The notes: a model not told the origin generated them from the sequence alone. A stretch of DNA of 64,000 nt from Phaeobacter sp. CECT 5382 (GCF_001457775.1 NZ_CYSG01000010.1:1-64000); one strand, 5' to 3'. Counted from the stretch's first letter, positions 18,254-27,854 are shown. Program-made: numbers and translations.

Positions 18254-19339
18254 ATGAAAAAAATTCTGTTGGGGGGCGTCGTGCTGGGCCTGGGATATTT
18301 GCTGTTCTGGCCGGTCCCGGTGGAGCCTGAGGTCTATGAACCGCTTAAGGCGCCGGGGATGACCGGTGAGTTCGAAGACAATGACGCCATGGCCGCCCTG
18401 GAGCTGATCAAGCTGCCGGATGGCGCGATTGGTCCCGAGGATCTGGCGGTGATGCCAGATGGCACGATCTATACAACCGATCTGGCAGGTGGGCTTTACC
18501 GCATTGATGGCGCGCAACCGGAAAAGATCGAAGATCTGGGCGGGCGCCCACTGGGCCTGAAGGCTGGTCCTGACGGGACGCTTTATATTGCTGACAGCTA
18601 TCGGGGTATTTTGCGCTGGACCGGGCCGGGGCAATTGGAAACCCTAGTGAGCGAGGTCGAGGGCGCGCCGCTTGTCTATGCAAACCAGCTGGATATCGCG
18701 CGCGATGGCACGGTCTATTTCTCCAACTCCTCTGATCGTTTTGATCCTGAAACAATGGGCGGCACCAAACCTACCTCGGTGCTGACAATCTGGGAACAAT
18801 CCGATACCGGATATGTGGCGCGGCGTCTGCCGGACGGCACAGTCGAGAAGATCGCAACCGGGTTTGTCTATACCAATGGCGTGGCCCTGTCGCAGGAGGA
18901 AGACTTTCTTCTGATCAACGAGACGGGCCGCGCCCGGGTGCATCGCCTGTGGTTGACCGGCGACAAGGCGGGCGAGATGGAACTGTTTTTGGGCAATCTT
19001 CCGGGCTATCCAGACAATCTGGAGGCACAGGGCGATGGCACCTTCTGGCTTGCTTTTGCCAGCCCGCGTGTACCTGCCGAAGTGCTGATGCCCTATCCGT
19101 TTTTGCGCAAGGTGCTGTGGCGGCTGGGGCCCAAGGTGCGCCCGGCACCTATTCATCGCGGCATGGTGATGCAGTTCGACGAAAACGGCAATATCCTGCG
19201 TGACCTGCAGGACCCATCGGGGCGGCTGGGGGTGACCACCAGCGCGCTTATCGTCGGCGAAGATTTCTATGTGATGTCGCTGGATGGGCCGGGCTTTGGT
19301 CGCGGCTTTGCCAAGGATCTGCCAGAGGTGCGCCGGTGA
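18254..19339 (+). CDS. SMP-30/strictosidine synthase-like beta-propeller protein
   Basis: This 361-residue protein starts with a hydrophobic segment (MKKILLGGVVLGLGYLLFW), an uncleaved anchor or signal. Six beta-propeller blades follow, as in strictosidine synthase-like and APMAP proteins. The blades show DGTIYTTDLAGGLYRI, GPDGTLYIADSYRGI, ANQLDIARDGTVYFSNSS and FVYTNGVALSQEED. Bacterial members are thought to be calcium-dependent lactonases or arylesterases; the substrate is unknown. Start chosen from GGGAG 8 bases upstream. It stands divergent to hisC. Confidence 0.82.
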   Translation: MKKILLGGVVLGLGYLLFWPVPVEPEVYEPLKAPGMTGEFEDNDAMAALELIKLPDGAIGPEDLAVMPDGTIYTTDLAGGLYRIDGAQPEKIEDLGGRPLGLKAGPDGTLYIADSYRGILRWTGPGQLETLVSEVEGAPLVYANQLDIARDGTVYFSNSSDRFDPETMGGTKPTSVLTIWEQSDTGYVARRLPDGTVEKIATGFVYTNGVALSQEEDFLLINETGRARVHRLWLTGDKAGEMELFLGNLPGYPDNLEAQGDGTFWLAFASPRVPAEVLMPYPFLRKVLWRLGPKVRPAPIHRGMVMQFDENGNILRDLQDPSGRLGVTTSALIVGEDFYVMSLDGPGFGRGFAKDLPEVRR

Positions 19340-19385
19340 TACGCCAGTGATACGCTGACTTTTCCGACACCGATTGGGGGATATG

Positions 19386-19417
19386 ACGCCGGGGAGGTTT
19401 CAGCTCTGCCCCGGCGT
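19386..19417 (+). terminator. GC-rich hairpin after the beta-propeller gene
   Basis: ACGCCGGGG (19386-19394) and CCCCGGCGT (19409-19417) are perfect 9-base arms. No T-run follows, so termination strength is uncertain. It separates the propeller gene from the downstream crotonase. Confidence 0.45.
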
Positions 19418-19484
19418 TATGCTGGAACGGGGCGGGCAATCGAGGCAGTCTTTCAGGCAAAGGTAAATTGCAGGAGGTGCCGAA

Positions 19485-20270
19485 ATGGCGCGGGTATCCG
19501 TTGAGATCAAAGACCATATCGCTCATGTCACCCTGACACGGGGCGACAAGATGAACGCGCTGGATGATGCCATGGTCAAGGCGATCCTGGCCGCAGCAGA
19601 AGAGGTTGCGGCCTCGGATGCGCGGGTGGTGGTTCTGGTCGGCGAAGGCAAGAGTTTTTGCGCCGGGTTGGATCTCATGAGCTTCATGCAGATGGGCAAG
19701 GTCGACCCTGAGGCCTGGCTCATGGAGCGCAGCCATGCGGACGCCAATGAAATGCAGGAAGTCGCTATGGCCTGGCGCCGGTTGGAGATTCCTGTGATTG
19801 CCGCCCTTCAGGGCGCGGTTTATGGTGGTGGGTTGCAGATGGCGCTGGGCGCAGACATCCGTATTGCAGCACCTGATGCGAGGCTTGCTGTCATGGAGAT
19901 GAAATGGGGCATTATCCCCGACATGGGCGGGATGGTGCTGTTGCCGAAACTGGTGCGATCGGATGTGTTGCGCCAGCTCACCTATACCGCCACACCAATT
20001 GACGGCGCACAGGCAGAGCACTGGGGTTTGGTGACCTCGCTGTCGGATGAGCCACTGGCAGCCGCACAGGCGCTGGCTGCAGAGATTGCAGGTAAGGGTC
20101 CCACGGCTATCCGGGCCGCCAAGCGGATGATTGAATATGCGGAATCCGGGGCCAGCCAGTCTGAGGTGCTGCTGCGCGAAAGCGCCGAGCAGGTGAAGCT
20201 GATCGGCAAGCCCGAACAGATGGAAGTGATTGCCGCGCAAATGCAAAAACGCGCCCCGGTTTTCAAATAG
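19485..20270 (+). CDS. Enoyl-CoA hydratase/isomerase (crotonase) family protein
   Basis: A 261-residue crotonase. The oxyanion-hole segments are visible as GEGKSFCAGLDLMSF (near residues 50-64) and GAVYGGGLQMALGADIRIA (near 111-129), and an active-site loop reads KWGIIPDMGGMVLLPKLV. The usual first catalytic Glu of hydratase is not in its standard sequence context, so isomerase or hydrolase activity is as likely as hydration. A strong AGGAGGTG site precedes the ATG. It is convergent to a beta-hydroxyacid dehydrogenase gene, and both suit acyl-CoA or branched-chain amino acid breakdown. Confidence 0.85.
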   Translation: MARVSVEIKDHIAHVTLTRGDKMNALDDAMVKAILAAAEEVAASDARVVVLVGEGKSFCAGLDLMSFMQMGKVDPEAWLMERSHADANEMQEVAMAWRRLEIPVIAALQGAVYGGGLQMALGADIRIAAPDARLAVMEMKWGIIPDMGGMVLLPKLVRSDVLRQLTYTATPIDGAQAEHWGLVTSLSDEPLAAAQALAAEIAGKGPTAIRAAKRMIEYAESGASQSEVLLRESAEQVKLIGKPEQMEVIAAQMQKRAPVFK

Positions 20271-20337
20271 GCTCTTTAAATGGCGCGGTGGCGCTTTATA
20301 TCAGAATGGACAGTCCTCCCTCCCAGACTGTTCTGAC

Positions 20338-20399
20338 TTTTGCAACCCTTTCAAATGGTTGCAAAAGGAGATGGCGGCGCCAGTTTTCTGACGCCGCCA
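20338..20399. terminator. Two hairpins between convergent crotonase and dehydrogenase genes
   Basis: TTTTGCAACC (20338-20347) pairs perfectly with GGTTGCAAAA (20357-20366). TGGCGGCG (20372-20379) pairs with CGCCGCCA (20392-20399). The first has T or A tracts on each flank. Together they are likely a bidirectional termination zone. Confidence 0.6.
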
Positions 20400-20422
20400 A
20401 AAATTTTGCGCTGAGCCAGCCG

Positions 20423-21382
20423 TTAGGCCGTTGTTTCTTTGCCTTGCGGGATCACTTCGTAACCCGGCTCCTCCGGCTCATCATCGGTCATTTCAGGCGG
20501 GAAACCGGGAGCGAGGATGGACAGGCCAGTTGCATCTTCAAGGCGGCGAATGATGTTGGGCGACAGTTCACGATCACCGTATCTGGCAATGCCATCCTCA
20601 AAGATCTGTACCATCATCGGGCTGATTTCCAGCGGCACGTTGTTGCGCTCGGCGATTTCCTGAAACAGGCCCACGTCCTTTTTCACCAGATCCATGGTGA
20701 AAGAGATGTCGCGGCTGCCGTTCAAAATGACCTGGCTTTCGGTGATATGCGAAAACGAATTGCCTGAGCTGATCTTGATCGCCTCGTAAGCGGTATTGAG
20801 ATCCATGCCAGCGGCCTTGGCTGTCACCAATGCTTCGGCATTGGCGACCAGATGCACGGTGGCCAAATAGTTGGTCAGAACTTTCAGAACCGAGGCGGAG
20901 CCCAGTTCACCTGTGTGCAATACGCGCCGCCCCATGGTGGTGAGAAAGGGTAGGATGCGTTCAAATGTGGCCCGGTCACAGCCGGCAAAGATGGCGATAT
21001 TGCCAGTATCCGCCCGGTGGCAGCCACCGGAAACCGGACAGTCTACCGCCGCGCCGCCTGCTGCGATGACCATGCCACCCAGACGTTTTGCTTCGGCCTC
21101 ATCGGTGGTGGACATTTCCATCCAGATTTTGCCTTCACGCACCTCGGGCAGCATGTCCTGCATCACCGCGTCAGAGGCCGCAGGCGAGGGCAGGCAGGTG
21201 ATCACCGCATCGCAGTCGCGCATCAGCTGCGCCGGGCTTTCGCCCGCTGTGGCACCCTTGGCGACAAACTGTGCAACCAGATCGGGGTTCAGGTCATGCA
21301 CTGTCAGATCAATGCCATTGCGAAGCAAAGAGCCGGACAGTTTGGCGCCAACATTGCCAAGACCGATAAAGCCTACTTTCAT
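20423..21382 (-). CDS. NAD-dependent beta-hydroxyacid dehydrogenase (3-HIBDH family)
   Basis: A 319-residue member of the 3-hydroxyisobutyrate/6-phosphogluconate dehydrogenase superfamily. The Rossmann motif GFIGLGNVG is at residues 4-12, the substrate-binding DCPVSGGCHRADTGN near 114-128, and the catalytic Lys lies in VLKVLTNY near 165-170. The C-terminal extension (DDEPEEPGYEVIPQ) is acidic and unusual. The exact hydroxyacid is unknown. It stands divergent to a LysR regulator across 140 bases, the classical arrangement of a LysR target. Confidence 0.88.
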   Translation of the reverse strand: MKVGFIGLGNVGAKLSGSLLRNGIDLTVHDLNPDLVAQFVAKGATAGESPAQLMRDCDAVITCLPSPAASDAVMQDMLPEVREGKIWMEMSTTDEAEAKRLGGMVIAAGGAAVDCPVSGGCHRADTGNIAIFAGCDRATFERILPFLTTMGRRVLHTGELGSASVLKVLTNYLATVHLVANAEALVTAKAAGMDLNTAYEAIKISSGNSFSHITESQVILNGSRDISFTMDLVKKDVGLFQEIAERNNVPLEISPMMVQIFEDGIARYGDRELSPNIIRRLEDATGLSILAPGFPPEMTDDEPEEPGYEVIPQGKETTA

Positions 21383-21488
21383 GTGTGTTCTCCCATGTCG
21401 TCATTTTGTTCCGGGTATGGACCGGGCGCATTCAGGTTCTCTTTGAGCCAAGAAAGGGCGCGACGGGGTGAAAGTAAAATGATAAAAA

Positions 21489-21505
21489 TTGGCAATAATG
21501 CCCAA
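21489..21505. promoter_or_regulatory. Candidate LysR operator
   Basis: TTGGCAATAATGCCCAA is an imperfect palindrome of TTGG-N-C...G-N-CCAA type in an AT-rich stretch just ahead of the LysR start, in the divergent intergenic region. LysR proteins usually bind T-N11-A motifs in this position. Assignment rests on position and symmetry only. Confidence 0.4.
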
Positions 21506-21522
21506 AAATATTTGGTGATAAT

Positions 21523-22428
21523 GTGGATGACCGGCTTTCCAACCTGACCTGGCTTCGAACTTTTGAGGCGGCGGCAAGACTGTTGAACTTTACCGAGACC
21601 GGGCGCGAACTGGGGCTGACGCAAACGGCCGTCAGTTTGCATATCCGCTCACTGGAAGCCCGGCTTGGCAGCAAATTGTTTTACCGTGCGGCGCGCCATC
21701 TGGAGCTGACAGAGATCGGTCAGGCCTACGCGCTGACGGTGCGTCAGGCGCTGGGGGATATTTCGCTGTCGACAAGCCGGTTGTTCGGGGCCGAGGCGGC
21801 ACAGACGCTGACCGTGCGGGTGCCGGTTTCTACTTCGGCACTGTGGCTGGCGCATCTTTTGCCCGACTTTTCAGCCCGCCACCCTGGCATCAACATTCGG
21901 CTGGTTTCAAATATCTGGACTGAACCTGACCCACGCGATGATGTCGATGCGGATGTGGAAATCCGGCTGGGCCATGGCGATTGGCAGGGGGTGACGGCCA
22001 CCCGTTTGTCGCAAGAGACGATCGTGCCGGTTTGTCGCGCAGGGGAAGTGCAACCTCAGACGGTGGGTGATTTGCTGGAGGGGCCGCTGATCCACATTCT
22101 GGGCTACGAGGATCACTGGGCGCGCTATTTCTCTGCCCATGGGTTGCCCTATGCCGCCCATGCCAATGAGCACGCGCGCTTTTCGGTGGATACGACGGTC
22201 GCAGCGCTACAACTGGTGGCCGGGGGCGGTGGCTATGCCACGGTACTGACCCGATTTGCCACTCTGGCAATCAAAAGCGGCATGGCGCTGGCAATTGCTG
22301 GACCCGCGATGCCGTTTCAGCAGTCTCATTACTTGATCCGGCGCGACGGTCGTGGACCGCTGCGGCCTGAATGTCAGCTGTTTGAAGCTTGGCTCGCCGA
22401 GTGTTTTGCCGCGCCGCAGGTTGATTGA
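21523..22428 (+). CDS. LysR family transcriptional regulator (GcvA-like)
   Basis: A 301-residue regulator with an N-terminal winged HTH (LTWLRTFEAAARLLNFTETGRELGLTQTAVSLHIRSLEARLG, residues 7-49, given here only as a region) and a C-terminal periplasmic-binding-like effector domain. The LxxLRxFEAAAR start is typical of the GcvA subgroup. It begins with GTG. Divergent to the hydroxyacid dehydrogenase, it probably controls that gene and itself; the effector may be the dehydrogenase substrate (inference). Confidence 0.9.
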   Translation: MDDRLSNLTWLRTFEAAARLLNFTETGRELGLTQTAVSLHIRSLEARLGSKLFYRAARHLELTEIGQAYALTVRQALGDISLSTSRLFGAEAAQTLTVRVPVSTSALWLAHLLPDFSARHPGINIRLVSNIWTEPDPRDDVDADVEIRLGHGDWQGVTATRLSQETIVPVCRAGEVQPQTVGDLLEGPLIHILGYEDHWARYFSAHGLPYAAHANEHARFSVDTTVAALQLVAGGGGYATVLTRFATLAIKSGMALAIAGPAMPFQQSHYLIRRDGRGPLRPECQLFEAWLAECFAAPQVD

Positions 22429-22451
22429 GGAAGGCCGGTTGAGAGAGCACG

Positions 22452-22486
22452 AAAAAGGGCCGCCCAAATGGTGCGGCCCCGTTTTT
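22452..22486. terminator. Bidirectional terminator between LysR and aldolase genes
   Basis: AGGGCCGC and GCGGCCCC arms flank a 9-base loop. A-run on the left and T-run on the right allow it to end both the plus-strand LysR transcript and the minus-strand aldolase transcript. Confidence 0.85.
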
Positions 22487-22513
22487 GTCTGACACTTGCT
22501 ACGGCTGTAAAAG

Positions 22514-23410
22514 TTACAGCGAAGCCTGATAGATCTTGTCGATGTTGGACCCAAGTGCGGCGTTATATTCGTCTTCGGACATCGCAACGTTCAGACCTTC
22601 GGTCAGCGCGCGACTGAAGGAGGCGATCATCTTGCTATTCTGGGACAGTTTCGCGCAGGCGTCATCTGTGCTGTAGCCACCAGACAGGGCCACAACGCGG
22701 ACCACGGCAGGGTGGTCGGCGAGGGAATCATACAGGCCAGCCGCGGTGGGGATAGTCAGTTTCAGCGAAACCTTGGTGCCTTCGGGCAGCGCGTCGAGCT
22801 GGTCTTTCAGCTCTGCCTTGAGGAAGATTTCTGCCTCTGCTTTGGTCGGGGAGTTGATGTCCACCTCTGGTTCGATAATTGGCACCAGACCTGCGGCTGC
22901 GATCTGCTTGCCAACTTCGAACTGCTGGGCCACGACGTTCTTGATGCCTTGCGGATTTGCCTCTTTCACCACCGAACGCATTTTGGTGCCAAAGATGCCC
23001 TTTTCGACGGCACGTGCCAGCAATGCGTCGAGATCGGGCATCGGCTTCATCATCTGCACGCCGTCGGCTTCATCGGCCAGGCCCTTGTCGACCTTGAGAA
23101 AGGGGACGACACCGCATTTTTCCCAAAGGTATGTCGGGACAGGTGTTGCATCGATGGCATTGTCCATGGTTTTTTCAAACAGGATAGCGCCCAGGATTTT
23201 GCCGGAGCTGAACGCAGGCGCGCAGATGATGCGCGCCCGCATCTTCTGGATCTCACCAAACATTTCGTCATCGTTGGAAAACGCATCTTCGGTGACGCCA
23301 TAGAGGCCCAAAGCCTTTGGGGTGGAGCCGCCGGATTGGTCCAGTGCTGCAATGAAGCCCGCGCCGTTTGCGATACGGTCAAACTGTTCCTGGTTGATCT
23401 CTTGCGCCAT
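22514..23410 (-). CDS. Fructose-bisphosphate aldolase class I
   Basis: A Schiff-base aldolase of 298 residues interconverting fructose-1,6-bisphosphate with glyceraldehyde-3-phosphate and dihydroxyacetone phosphate. The N-terminal [21 protein letters not shown] block (near residues 18-38), the central IIEPEVDIN, and [10 protein letters not shown] containing the likely catalytic Lys, match the short bacterial class I family. [17 protein letters not shown] forms the phosphate-binding end. It has its own terminator on the 3' side. Confidence 0.93.
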   Translation of the reverse strand: MAQEINQEQFDRIANGAGFIAALDQSGGSTPKALGLYGVTEDAFSNDDEMFGEIQKMRARIICAPAFSSGKILGAILFEKTMDNAIDATPVPTYLWEKCGVVPFLKVDKGLADEADGVQMMKPMPDLDALLARAVEKGIFGTKMRSVVKEANPQGIKNVVAQQFEVGKQIAAAGLVPIIEPEVDINSPTKAEAEIFLKAELKDQLDALPEGTKVSLKLTIPTAAGLYDSLADHPAVVRVVALSGGYSTDDACAKLSQNSKMIASFSRALTEGLNVAMSEDEYNAALGSNIDKIYQASL

Positions 23411-23590
23411 GATCCGGTCTCTCCGCGAAATATCGTTTCTATATCTGGCCTCGTCTATAGCGCGCCTGTCACAAGAAACAAGTTGTGTGGTCAGGCGCTT
23501 GCGCTAACGGAAGCGGGTTTTCCGCCGATGCCGGGCAAAGGCCCTGACCTAAGGTGCATATGATCAGTATTTGTTTCCCGACGCGGCAAC

Positions 23591-23619
23591 AAAAAAACGA
23601 GCCCCAAGGGGACTCGTTT
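23591..23619 (-). terminator. Rho-independent terminator of pyrG
   Basis: On the minus strand, ACGAGTCCCC pairs with GGGGCTCGT around a short loop and runs into TTTTTTT. It lies about 30 bases beyond the pyrG stop. Confidence 0.88.
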
Positions 23620-23647
23620 GTAGTCTTGTCGCAGGCCATGTCTGGTT

Positions 23648-25291
23648 TCAGACGAGCCGCGATGCATCCTTGGCGGCACGGACGAAATCCTTGAACAAAG
23701 GATGCGGCGCAAAGGGTTTCGATTTCAGCTCAGGATGGAACTGAACGCCGATGAACCAAGGGTGATCCGTCCATTCCACGATCTCGGGCAGGCGGCCATC
23801 CGGGGACATGCCGGAAAATTTTAGCCCGCAGGCCTCCAGTTGGTCTTTGTATTTGGTGTCGACCTCATAGCGATGACGGTGGCGTTCTTCGATATGAGTG
23901 CTGCCATAAACCTCGGCCACTTTGGAGCCTTCGGCCAGGGTGGCATCATAGGCGCCCAAGCGCATGGTGCCGCCTTTATCGTCATCAGCCTTGCGCTGGA
24001 TTTTGTGATTGCCCTGCACCCATTCCTTGAGGTGATAGACAACGGGTTCAAAACGCTTTTCACCGGCTTCGTGGTCGAATTCTTCAGAACCCGCCTCGCT
24101 GATGCCTGCCACATTGCGGGCAGCTTCAATGACGGCCATCTGCATGCCAAGGCAGATGCCCAGATAGGGAACCTTATGCTCGCGGGCGTATTGCGCCGCC
24201 TTGATCTTGCCTTCGGTGCCGCGTTCGCCAAAACCACCGGGGACCAGAATTGCGTGGAAACCCTGCAGATGTGGCGTCGCGTCCTCGCGGTCGAACAATT
24301 CGGCATCGACCCATTCAATCTTGACCTTGACCCGATTGGCCATGCCGCCATGGGTCAGCGCCTCGGCGATGGATTTATAGGCGTCTTCCAACTGGGTGTA
24401 TTTGCCAACGATGGCCACCCGGACTTCGCCTTCGGGGTTATAGATGCGATCCGCGACATCATCCCAGCGCGCCAGATTGGGCTTGGGGGCAGGGGCGATG
24501 CCAAAGGCATCCAGAACCGCCTGGTCCATACCTTCGCGATGGTAAGCAAGCGGTGCCTCGTAGATCGATTTCAAATCCTGCGCGGCAATCACGCTATCGG
24601 GGCGCACGTTGCAAAACAGTGCCAGCTTTTCGCGCTCTTTCTTTGGGATTGGCCCCTCGGACCGGCAAACCAGCAGGTCCGGTGCCAGACCGATGGAGCG
24701 CAGCTCCTTGACCGAGTGCTGGGTTGGTTTGGTTTTCAGCTCACCCGATGCTTTGATATAGGGCAGCAGAGTCAGGTGCATAAAGATACACTGGCCGCGC
24801 TCTTTGTCCTGGCTGAACTGGCGGATGGCTTCAAAGAAGGGCAGGCCTTCGATATCGCCGACGGTCCCGCCGATCTCGCAGAGCATGAAGTCGACCTCAT
24901 CCTCACCGATCGAGATGAAGTCTTTGATTTCATTGGTCACATGCGGAATCACCTGGATGGTTTTACCCAGGTAGTCACCGCGGCGCTCTTTCTCGAGCAC
25001 ATTGGTGTAAACGCGCCCCGAGGAGATCGAGTCGGTCTTGCGCGCGGGCACACCGGTGAAACGCTCATAGTGACCCAGATCGAGATCGGTTTCGGCGCCA
25101 TCATCGGTGACAAAGACCTCCCCGTGTTCAAACGGGCTCATGGTGCCGGGATCGACGTTCAGATAGGGGTCCAGTTTGCGCAGGCGGACCGAATAGCCAC
25201 GGGCCTGCAAGAGAGCACCAAGAGCGGCGGATGCCAGACCCTTGCCCAGAGATGATACCACACCACCAGTAATGAAGATGAAACGCGCCAT
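23648..25291 (-). CDS. pyrG: CTP synthase
   Basis: Glutamine-dependent CTP synthase of 547 residues. The synthetase domain opens with [20 protein letters not shown] and carries the P-loop-like [10 protein letters not shown]. The glutaminase domain has its nucleophile Cys in [10 protein letters not shown] near residue 378 and the His/Glu pair in [14 protein letters not shown] near the C-terminus. It converts UTP to CTP and feeds nucleic acid and phospholipid synthesis. It lies downstream of secG on the same strand, a pairing common in Alphaproteobacteria. Confidence 0.98.
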   Translation of the reverse strand: MARFIFITGGVVSSLGKGLASAALGALLQARGYSVRLRKLDPYLNVDPGTMSPFEHGEVFVTDDGAETDLDLGHYERFTGVPARKTDSISSGRVYTNVLEKERRGDYLGKTIQVIPHVTNEIKDFISIGEDEVDFMLCEIGGTVGDIEGLPFFEAIRQFSQDKERGQCIFMHLTLLPYIKASGELKTKPTQHSVKELRSIGLAPDLLVCRSEGPIPKKEREKLALFCNVRPDSVIAAQDLKSIYEAPLAYHREGMDQAVLDAFGIAPAPKPNLARWDDVADRIYNPEGEVRVAIVGKYTQLEDAYKSIAEALTHGGMANRVKVKIEWVDAELFDREDATPHLQGFHAILVPGGFGERGTEGKIKAAQYAREHKVPYLGICLGMQMAVIEAARNVAGISEAGSEEFDHEAGEKRFEPVVYHLKEWVQGNHKIQRKADDDKGGTMRLGAYDATLAEGSKVAEVYGSTHIEERHRHRYEVDTKYKDQLEACGLKFSGMSPDGRLPEIVEWTDHPWFIGVQFHPELKSKPFAPHPLFKDFVRAAKDASRLV

Positions 25292-25456
25292 GAGTGTTCG
25301 GCTGCCCCCGTGAGAAGTCAGAATATAGCTGCCCTACGGTTTCGAAAAACCGGTGCATCACGGGGCTTCACATATATAGGATTCGCGCAGCATGCGCAAG
25401 AAAGAGAACCGCAAGATGCTGTTGCGGTCCCCTATAGGTGTTCTAGGTCTTGTAGA

Positions 25457-25831
25457 TCAGTCGGCGCTGGGGACCAGCGGCGCATTGTCGCCTTCGGCTG
25501 GTGGCAACAAATCGCTGCCCAGCGGGGCAATCGGTGCGTCTGCGGCTTCACCACTCTCTGTGGCTGGCGCCGTGATCCGGTCCGTCACCGAAGAGCCTGC
25601 GGATCTCTGCGCAGCCAGAACGGTCAGGGTGATCGAGGTCACGATAAAGCAGGCGGCAAGCACCCAGGTGATCTTGCCCAATGCGGTTGCTGCAGAGCGG
25701 CCTGTCATGGCGCCACCGCCACCACCGCTGCTGCCCATGCCGAGCCCTCCGCCTTCGGAGCGCTGCAAAAGCACGACTGCAATCAGGCCAAGAGCCAAAA
25801 GAAGATGGATGATGAGAACAACGTTTTCCAT
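25457..25831 (-). CDS. secG: Preprotein translocase subunit SecG
   Basis: A 124-residue SecYEG subunit with two transmembrane helices (about residues 3-20 and 51-72). These flank the glycine-rich cytoplasmic loop GGGLGMGSSGGGGGAMTGR that is the family hallmark. The C-terminal periplasmic tail (AAQRSAGSSVTDRITAPATE onward) is long and Ala/Pro-rich. The start with AGGAA upstream is chosen; the frame extends a further 44 codons without a SecG-like sequence. Confidence 0.95.
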   Translation of the reverse strand: MENVVLIIHLLLALGLIAVVLLQRSEGGGLGMGSSGGGGGAMTGRSAATALGKITWVLAACFIVTSITLTVLAAQRSAGSSVTDRITAPATESGEAADAPIAPLGSDLLPPAEGDNAPLVPSAD

Positions 25832-26037
25832 AGGTTCCTGCGGCTGTTGGCTAAGTATCGGGCGGTAAATAGGCAAGAATGGCGACAGGGGCAAGGGCTC
25901 AGTTTGCATTGCCTGGATCAGCATCGGGATCTGCTTCGCATCGCGACCGTGACGTTGTGTCAAACCGAGGTTAAACTAGAGCCTGTCACGGTAAAAGTGA
26001 CTGGACGCAGAGGCTGCCCTCGGGGCAGGCTCGCATC

Positions 26038-26673
26038 ATGCCCCATGATCATTCAGACCACCCGCACGCCTTACTGCCGCCAGAGCCTGCTCTGCGCGTC
26101 AAAGCTTTGGAAACGATTCTCACGCGCAAGGGGCTGATTGACCCGGCAGCGCTGGATGAGATCATTGATACCTATCAAAACAAGATTGGCCCGCAAAATG
26201 GTGCCCGTGTGGTGGCCAGGGCCTGGAGCGACCCTGCATTCAAGGCCGCATTATTAGCGGATGCCGATCCGGTGCTAGCGGATCTTGGCTATTACGGACG
26301 GCAGGGCGAACATATGGTTGTGGTCGAAAATACGCCGCAGCAGCACAATATGGTCGTGTGCACCCTGTGCAGTTGTTACCCGTGGCCGCTGCTGGGTATC
26401 CCGCCGGGGTGGTATAAATCAGATGCCTATCGTGCTCGCGCTGTGCGGGAACCCCGTAAGGTACTGGCGGATTTTGGTGTCATGCTGCCCGCCGAATCTG
26501 CCGTGAGGGTTTGGGACTCCACCGCCGAAGTGCGCTATCTGGTATTGCCGATGCGTCCCGCAAGGACAGAAGATATGGATGAGGCGGCGCTGGCTGCGCT
26601 GGTGTCGCGTGATTCGATGATCGGCACAGCCTTGGCCCATGCACCGCAAAAAAAGAGCGGAGCCTCAGGATGA
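26038..26673 (+). CDS. nthA: Nitrile hydratase alpha subunit, cobalt type
   Basis: Catalytic subunit hydrating nitriles to amides. The metal-binding claw [11 protein letters not shown] has C108, C111 and C113; Thr at position 109 marks the cobalt form (iron enzymes have Ser). The Cys residues at 111 and 113 are the ones normally oxidised to sulfinic and sulfenic acid. The N-terminus is His-rich ([10 protein letters not shown]). Length (211) is normal. It overlaps nthB by 4 bases (ATGA), so translation is coupled. The operon is divergent to secG with about 200 bases between. Confidence 0.96.
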   Translation: MPHDHSDHPHALLPPEPALRVKALETILTRKGLIDPAALDEIIDTYQNKIGPQNGARVVARAWSDPAFKAALLADADPVLADLGYYGRQGEHMVVVENTPQQHNMVVCTLCSCYPWPLLGIPPGWYKSDAYRARAVREPRKVLADFGVMLPAESAVRVWDSTAEVRYLVLPMRPARTEDMDEAALAALVSRDSMIGTALAHAPQKKSGASG

Positions 26674-27371
26674 GCCGTCTTCATGACATGGGCGGGCGAT
26701 TCGGCGATGGCGCTGTCGTCCCGGACGCCCCGGATGCGCCGGTCTTTGACACCGATTGGCATGCGCGTGCGCTGGCCGTGACGCTGGCCTGTGGATCACT
26801 CGGCAAGTGGAACATCGATGTGTCGCGCCACGCCCGCGAACGTCTCTCGCCCAAGGACTACACCCGGTTTTCCTACTATGAAAAATGGATCTCGGCCTTG
26901 GCGGATCTGCTGGTAGAAAACGGTGTGCTTACGCGTGAGGATCTGATGGGGCAGGGGGAGAATGAGCTTCACGCCCTGGCCACACACGTCCTAGCCACAA
27001 AGGCATTGAAGGCAGAGGCCGTCGCAGGTGTTCTGGCCAAGGGTGGCCCGGCCAATCGCGACAGTGATATTGCGGCACGCTTTGCCGTGGGCGACGCCGT
27101 TGTGACCCGTCACCCCGGTGGCAGCGCGCTGGTCAATGGTGGCCATACCCGGCTGCCCGGCTATGCAGTGGGTGCACGCGGTAGGGTGATGTTGTACCAT
27201 GGTGCGCATGTGCTGCCGGACAGTAGTGCGCACGGTTTGGGCGAGGCCCCAGAACCGCTCTATGCCGTGGCTTTCAAGGCGTCAGAGCTGTGGTCTCATC
27301 CGGAACATCCTGACGATGAGGTGATTCTAGATCTGTGGCAAAGCTACCTGTTGCCGGATCAGGAGTGCTGA
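26670..27371 (+). CDS. nthB: Nitrile hydratase beta subunit
   Basis: The structural partner of the alpha subunit; the two form the alpha-beta heterodimer around the active site. The 233-residue protein opens [17 protein letters not shown], closely like known beta subunits, and has the C-terminal SH3-like barrel ([15 protein letters not shown]... [15 protein letters not shown]... HGAHVLPDS). The two conserved Arg residues that contact the claw are expected in the [15 protein letters not shown] regions. It sits between nthA and the activator gene in one operon. Confidence 0.95.
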   Translation: MSRLHDMGGRFGDGAVVPDAPDAPVFDTDWHARALAVTLACGSLGKWNIDVSRHARERLSPKDYTRFSYYEKWISALADLLVENGVLTREDLMGQGENELHALATHVLATKALKAEAVAGVLAKGGPANRDSDIAARFAVGDAVVTRHPGGSALVNGGHTRLPGYAVGARGRVMLYHGAHVLPDSSAHGLGEAPEPLYAVAFKASELWSHPEHPDDEVILDLWQSYLLPDQEC

Positions 27372-27373
27372 CC

Positions 27374-27706
27374 ATGACAGAGTGCATCAGCCACAGCGCG
27401 CCAGAGCCTGCCTTTTTGGAGCCCTGGCATGCGCAGGTCTTTGCTCTGACCGTGCATCTGAATGAAGCCGGACGTTTCAGCTGGGCCGATTGGGTGGAGC
27501 GATTCTCGACGACGCTGCGCCGCCACGGGCTGGCGCGGGATCTCGATGGTGGGGCGGATTATTTCAATGCCTGGCTAGAAACCCTGGAGGCGTTTCTGGT
27601 CGAAGCAGGTACTGCCAGCCCACGTGAGGTGGAACTGACCCAGCGTGACTGGGAAGAGGCCTACCTGCGTACGCCGCACGGCGAACCAGTGCATCTGGCA
27701 GGGTGA
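27374..27706 (+). CDS. Nitrile hydratase activator/accessory protein
   Basis: This 110-residue protein (start 27374, AGGAG nine bases upstream, three bases after the nthB stop) resembles the N-terminal part of the beta subunit. It reads EPAFLEPWHAQVFALTVHLNE, FSWADWVERFSTTL, then YFNAWLETLEAFLV. It matches the P14K/NhlE-type self-subunit-swapping chaperones that deliver cobalt-loaded alpha subunit. A 13-codon upstream extension is open but overlaps nthB. No amidase gene follows, so amide use must depend on genes elsewhere. Confidence 0.88.
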   Translation: MTECISHSAPEPAFLEPWHAQVFALTVHLNEAGRFSWADWVERFSTTLRRHGLARDLDGGADYFNAWLETLEAFLVEAGTASPREVELTQRDWEEAYLRTPHGEPVHLAG

Positions 27707-27808
27707 TCCGGCTTAAGCATAGCTGGTCCGGGCGGTTGGGAACTCTTTGTAACGCTTCTGCGTCGATTTAGCGGTTCCCTCGCGAGCGCAGCATCGCTAT
27801 ACGGGGCT

Positions 27809-27844
27809 CTGGTTTAAACCAGCATACACTCAACCAGCATACAA
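27809..27844 (+). promoter_or_regulatory. Palindrome and direct repeat in the purA leader
   Basis: CTGGTTTAAACCAG (27809-27822) is a perfect 14-base palindrome. It merges into two copies of AACCAGCATACA at 27817-27828 and 27832-27843, spaced 15 bases, ending 11 bases before the purA start. This could be an operator or mRNA structure controlling purA. The regulator is unknown. Confidence 0.45.
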
Positions 27845-27854
27845 AGGACCTGAG

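Noticed and set aside
23840-25255. 471-codon open frame antisense to pyrG
   Set aside because: It mirrors a strongly conserved gene; high-GC codon bias creates long antisense frames, and its product has no family features.
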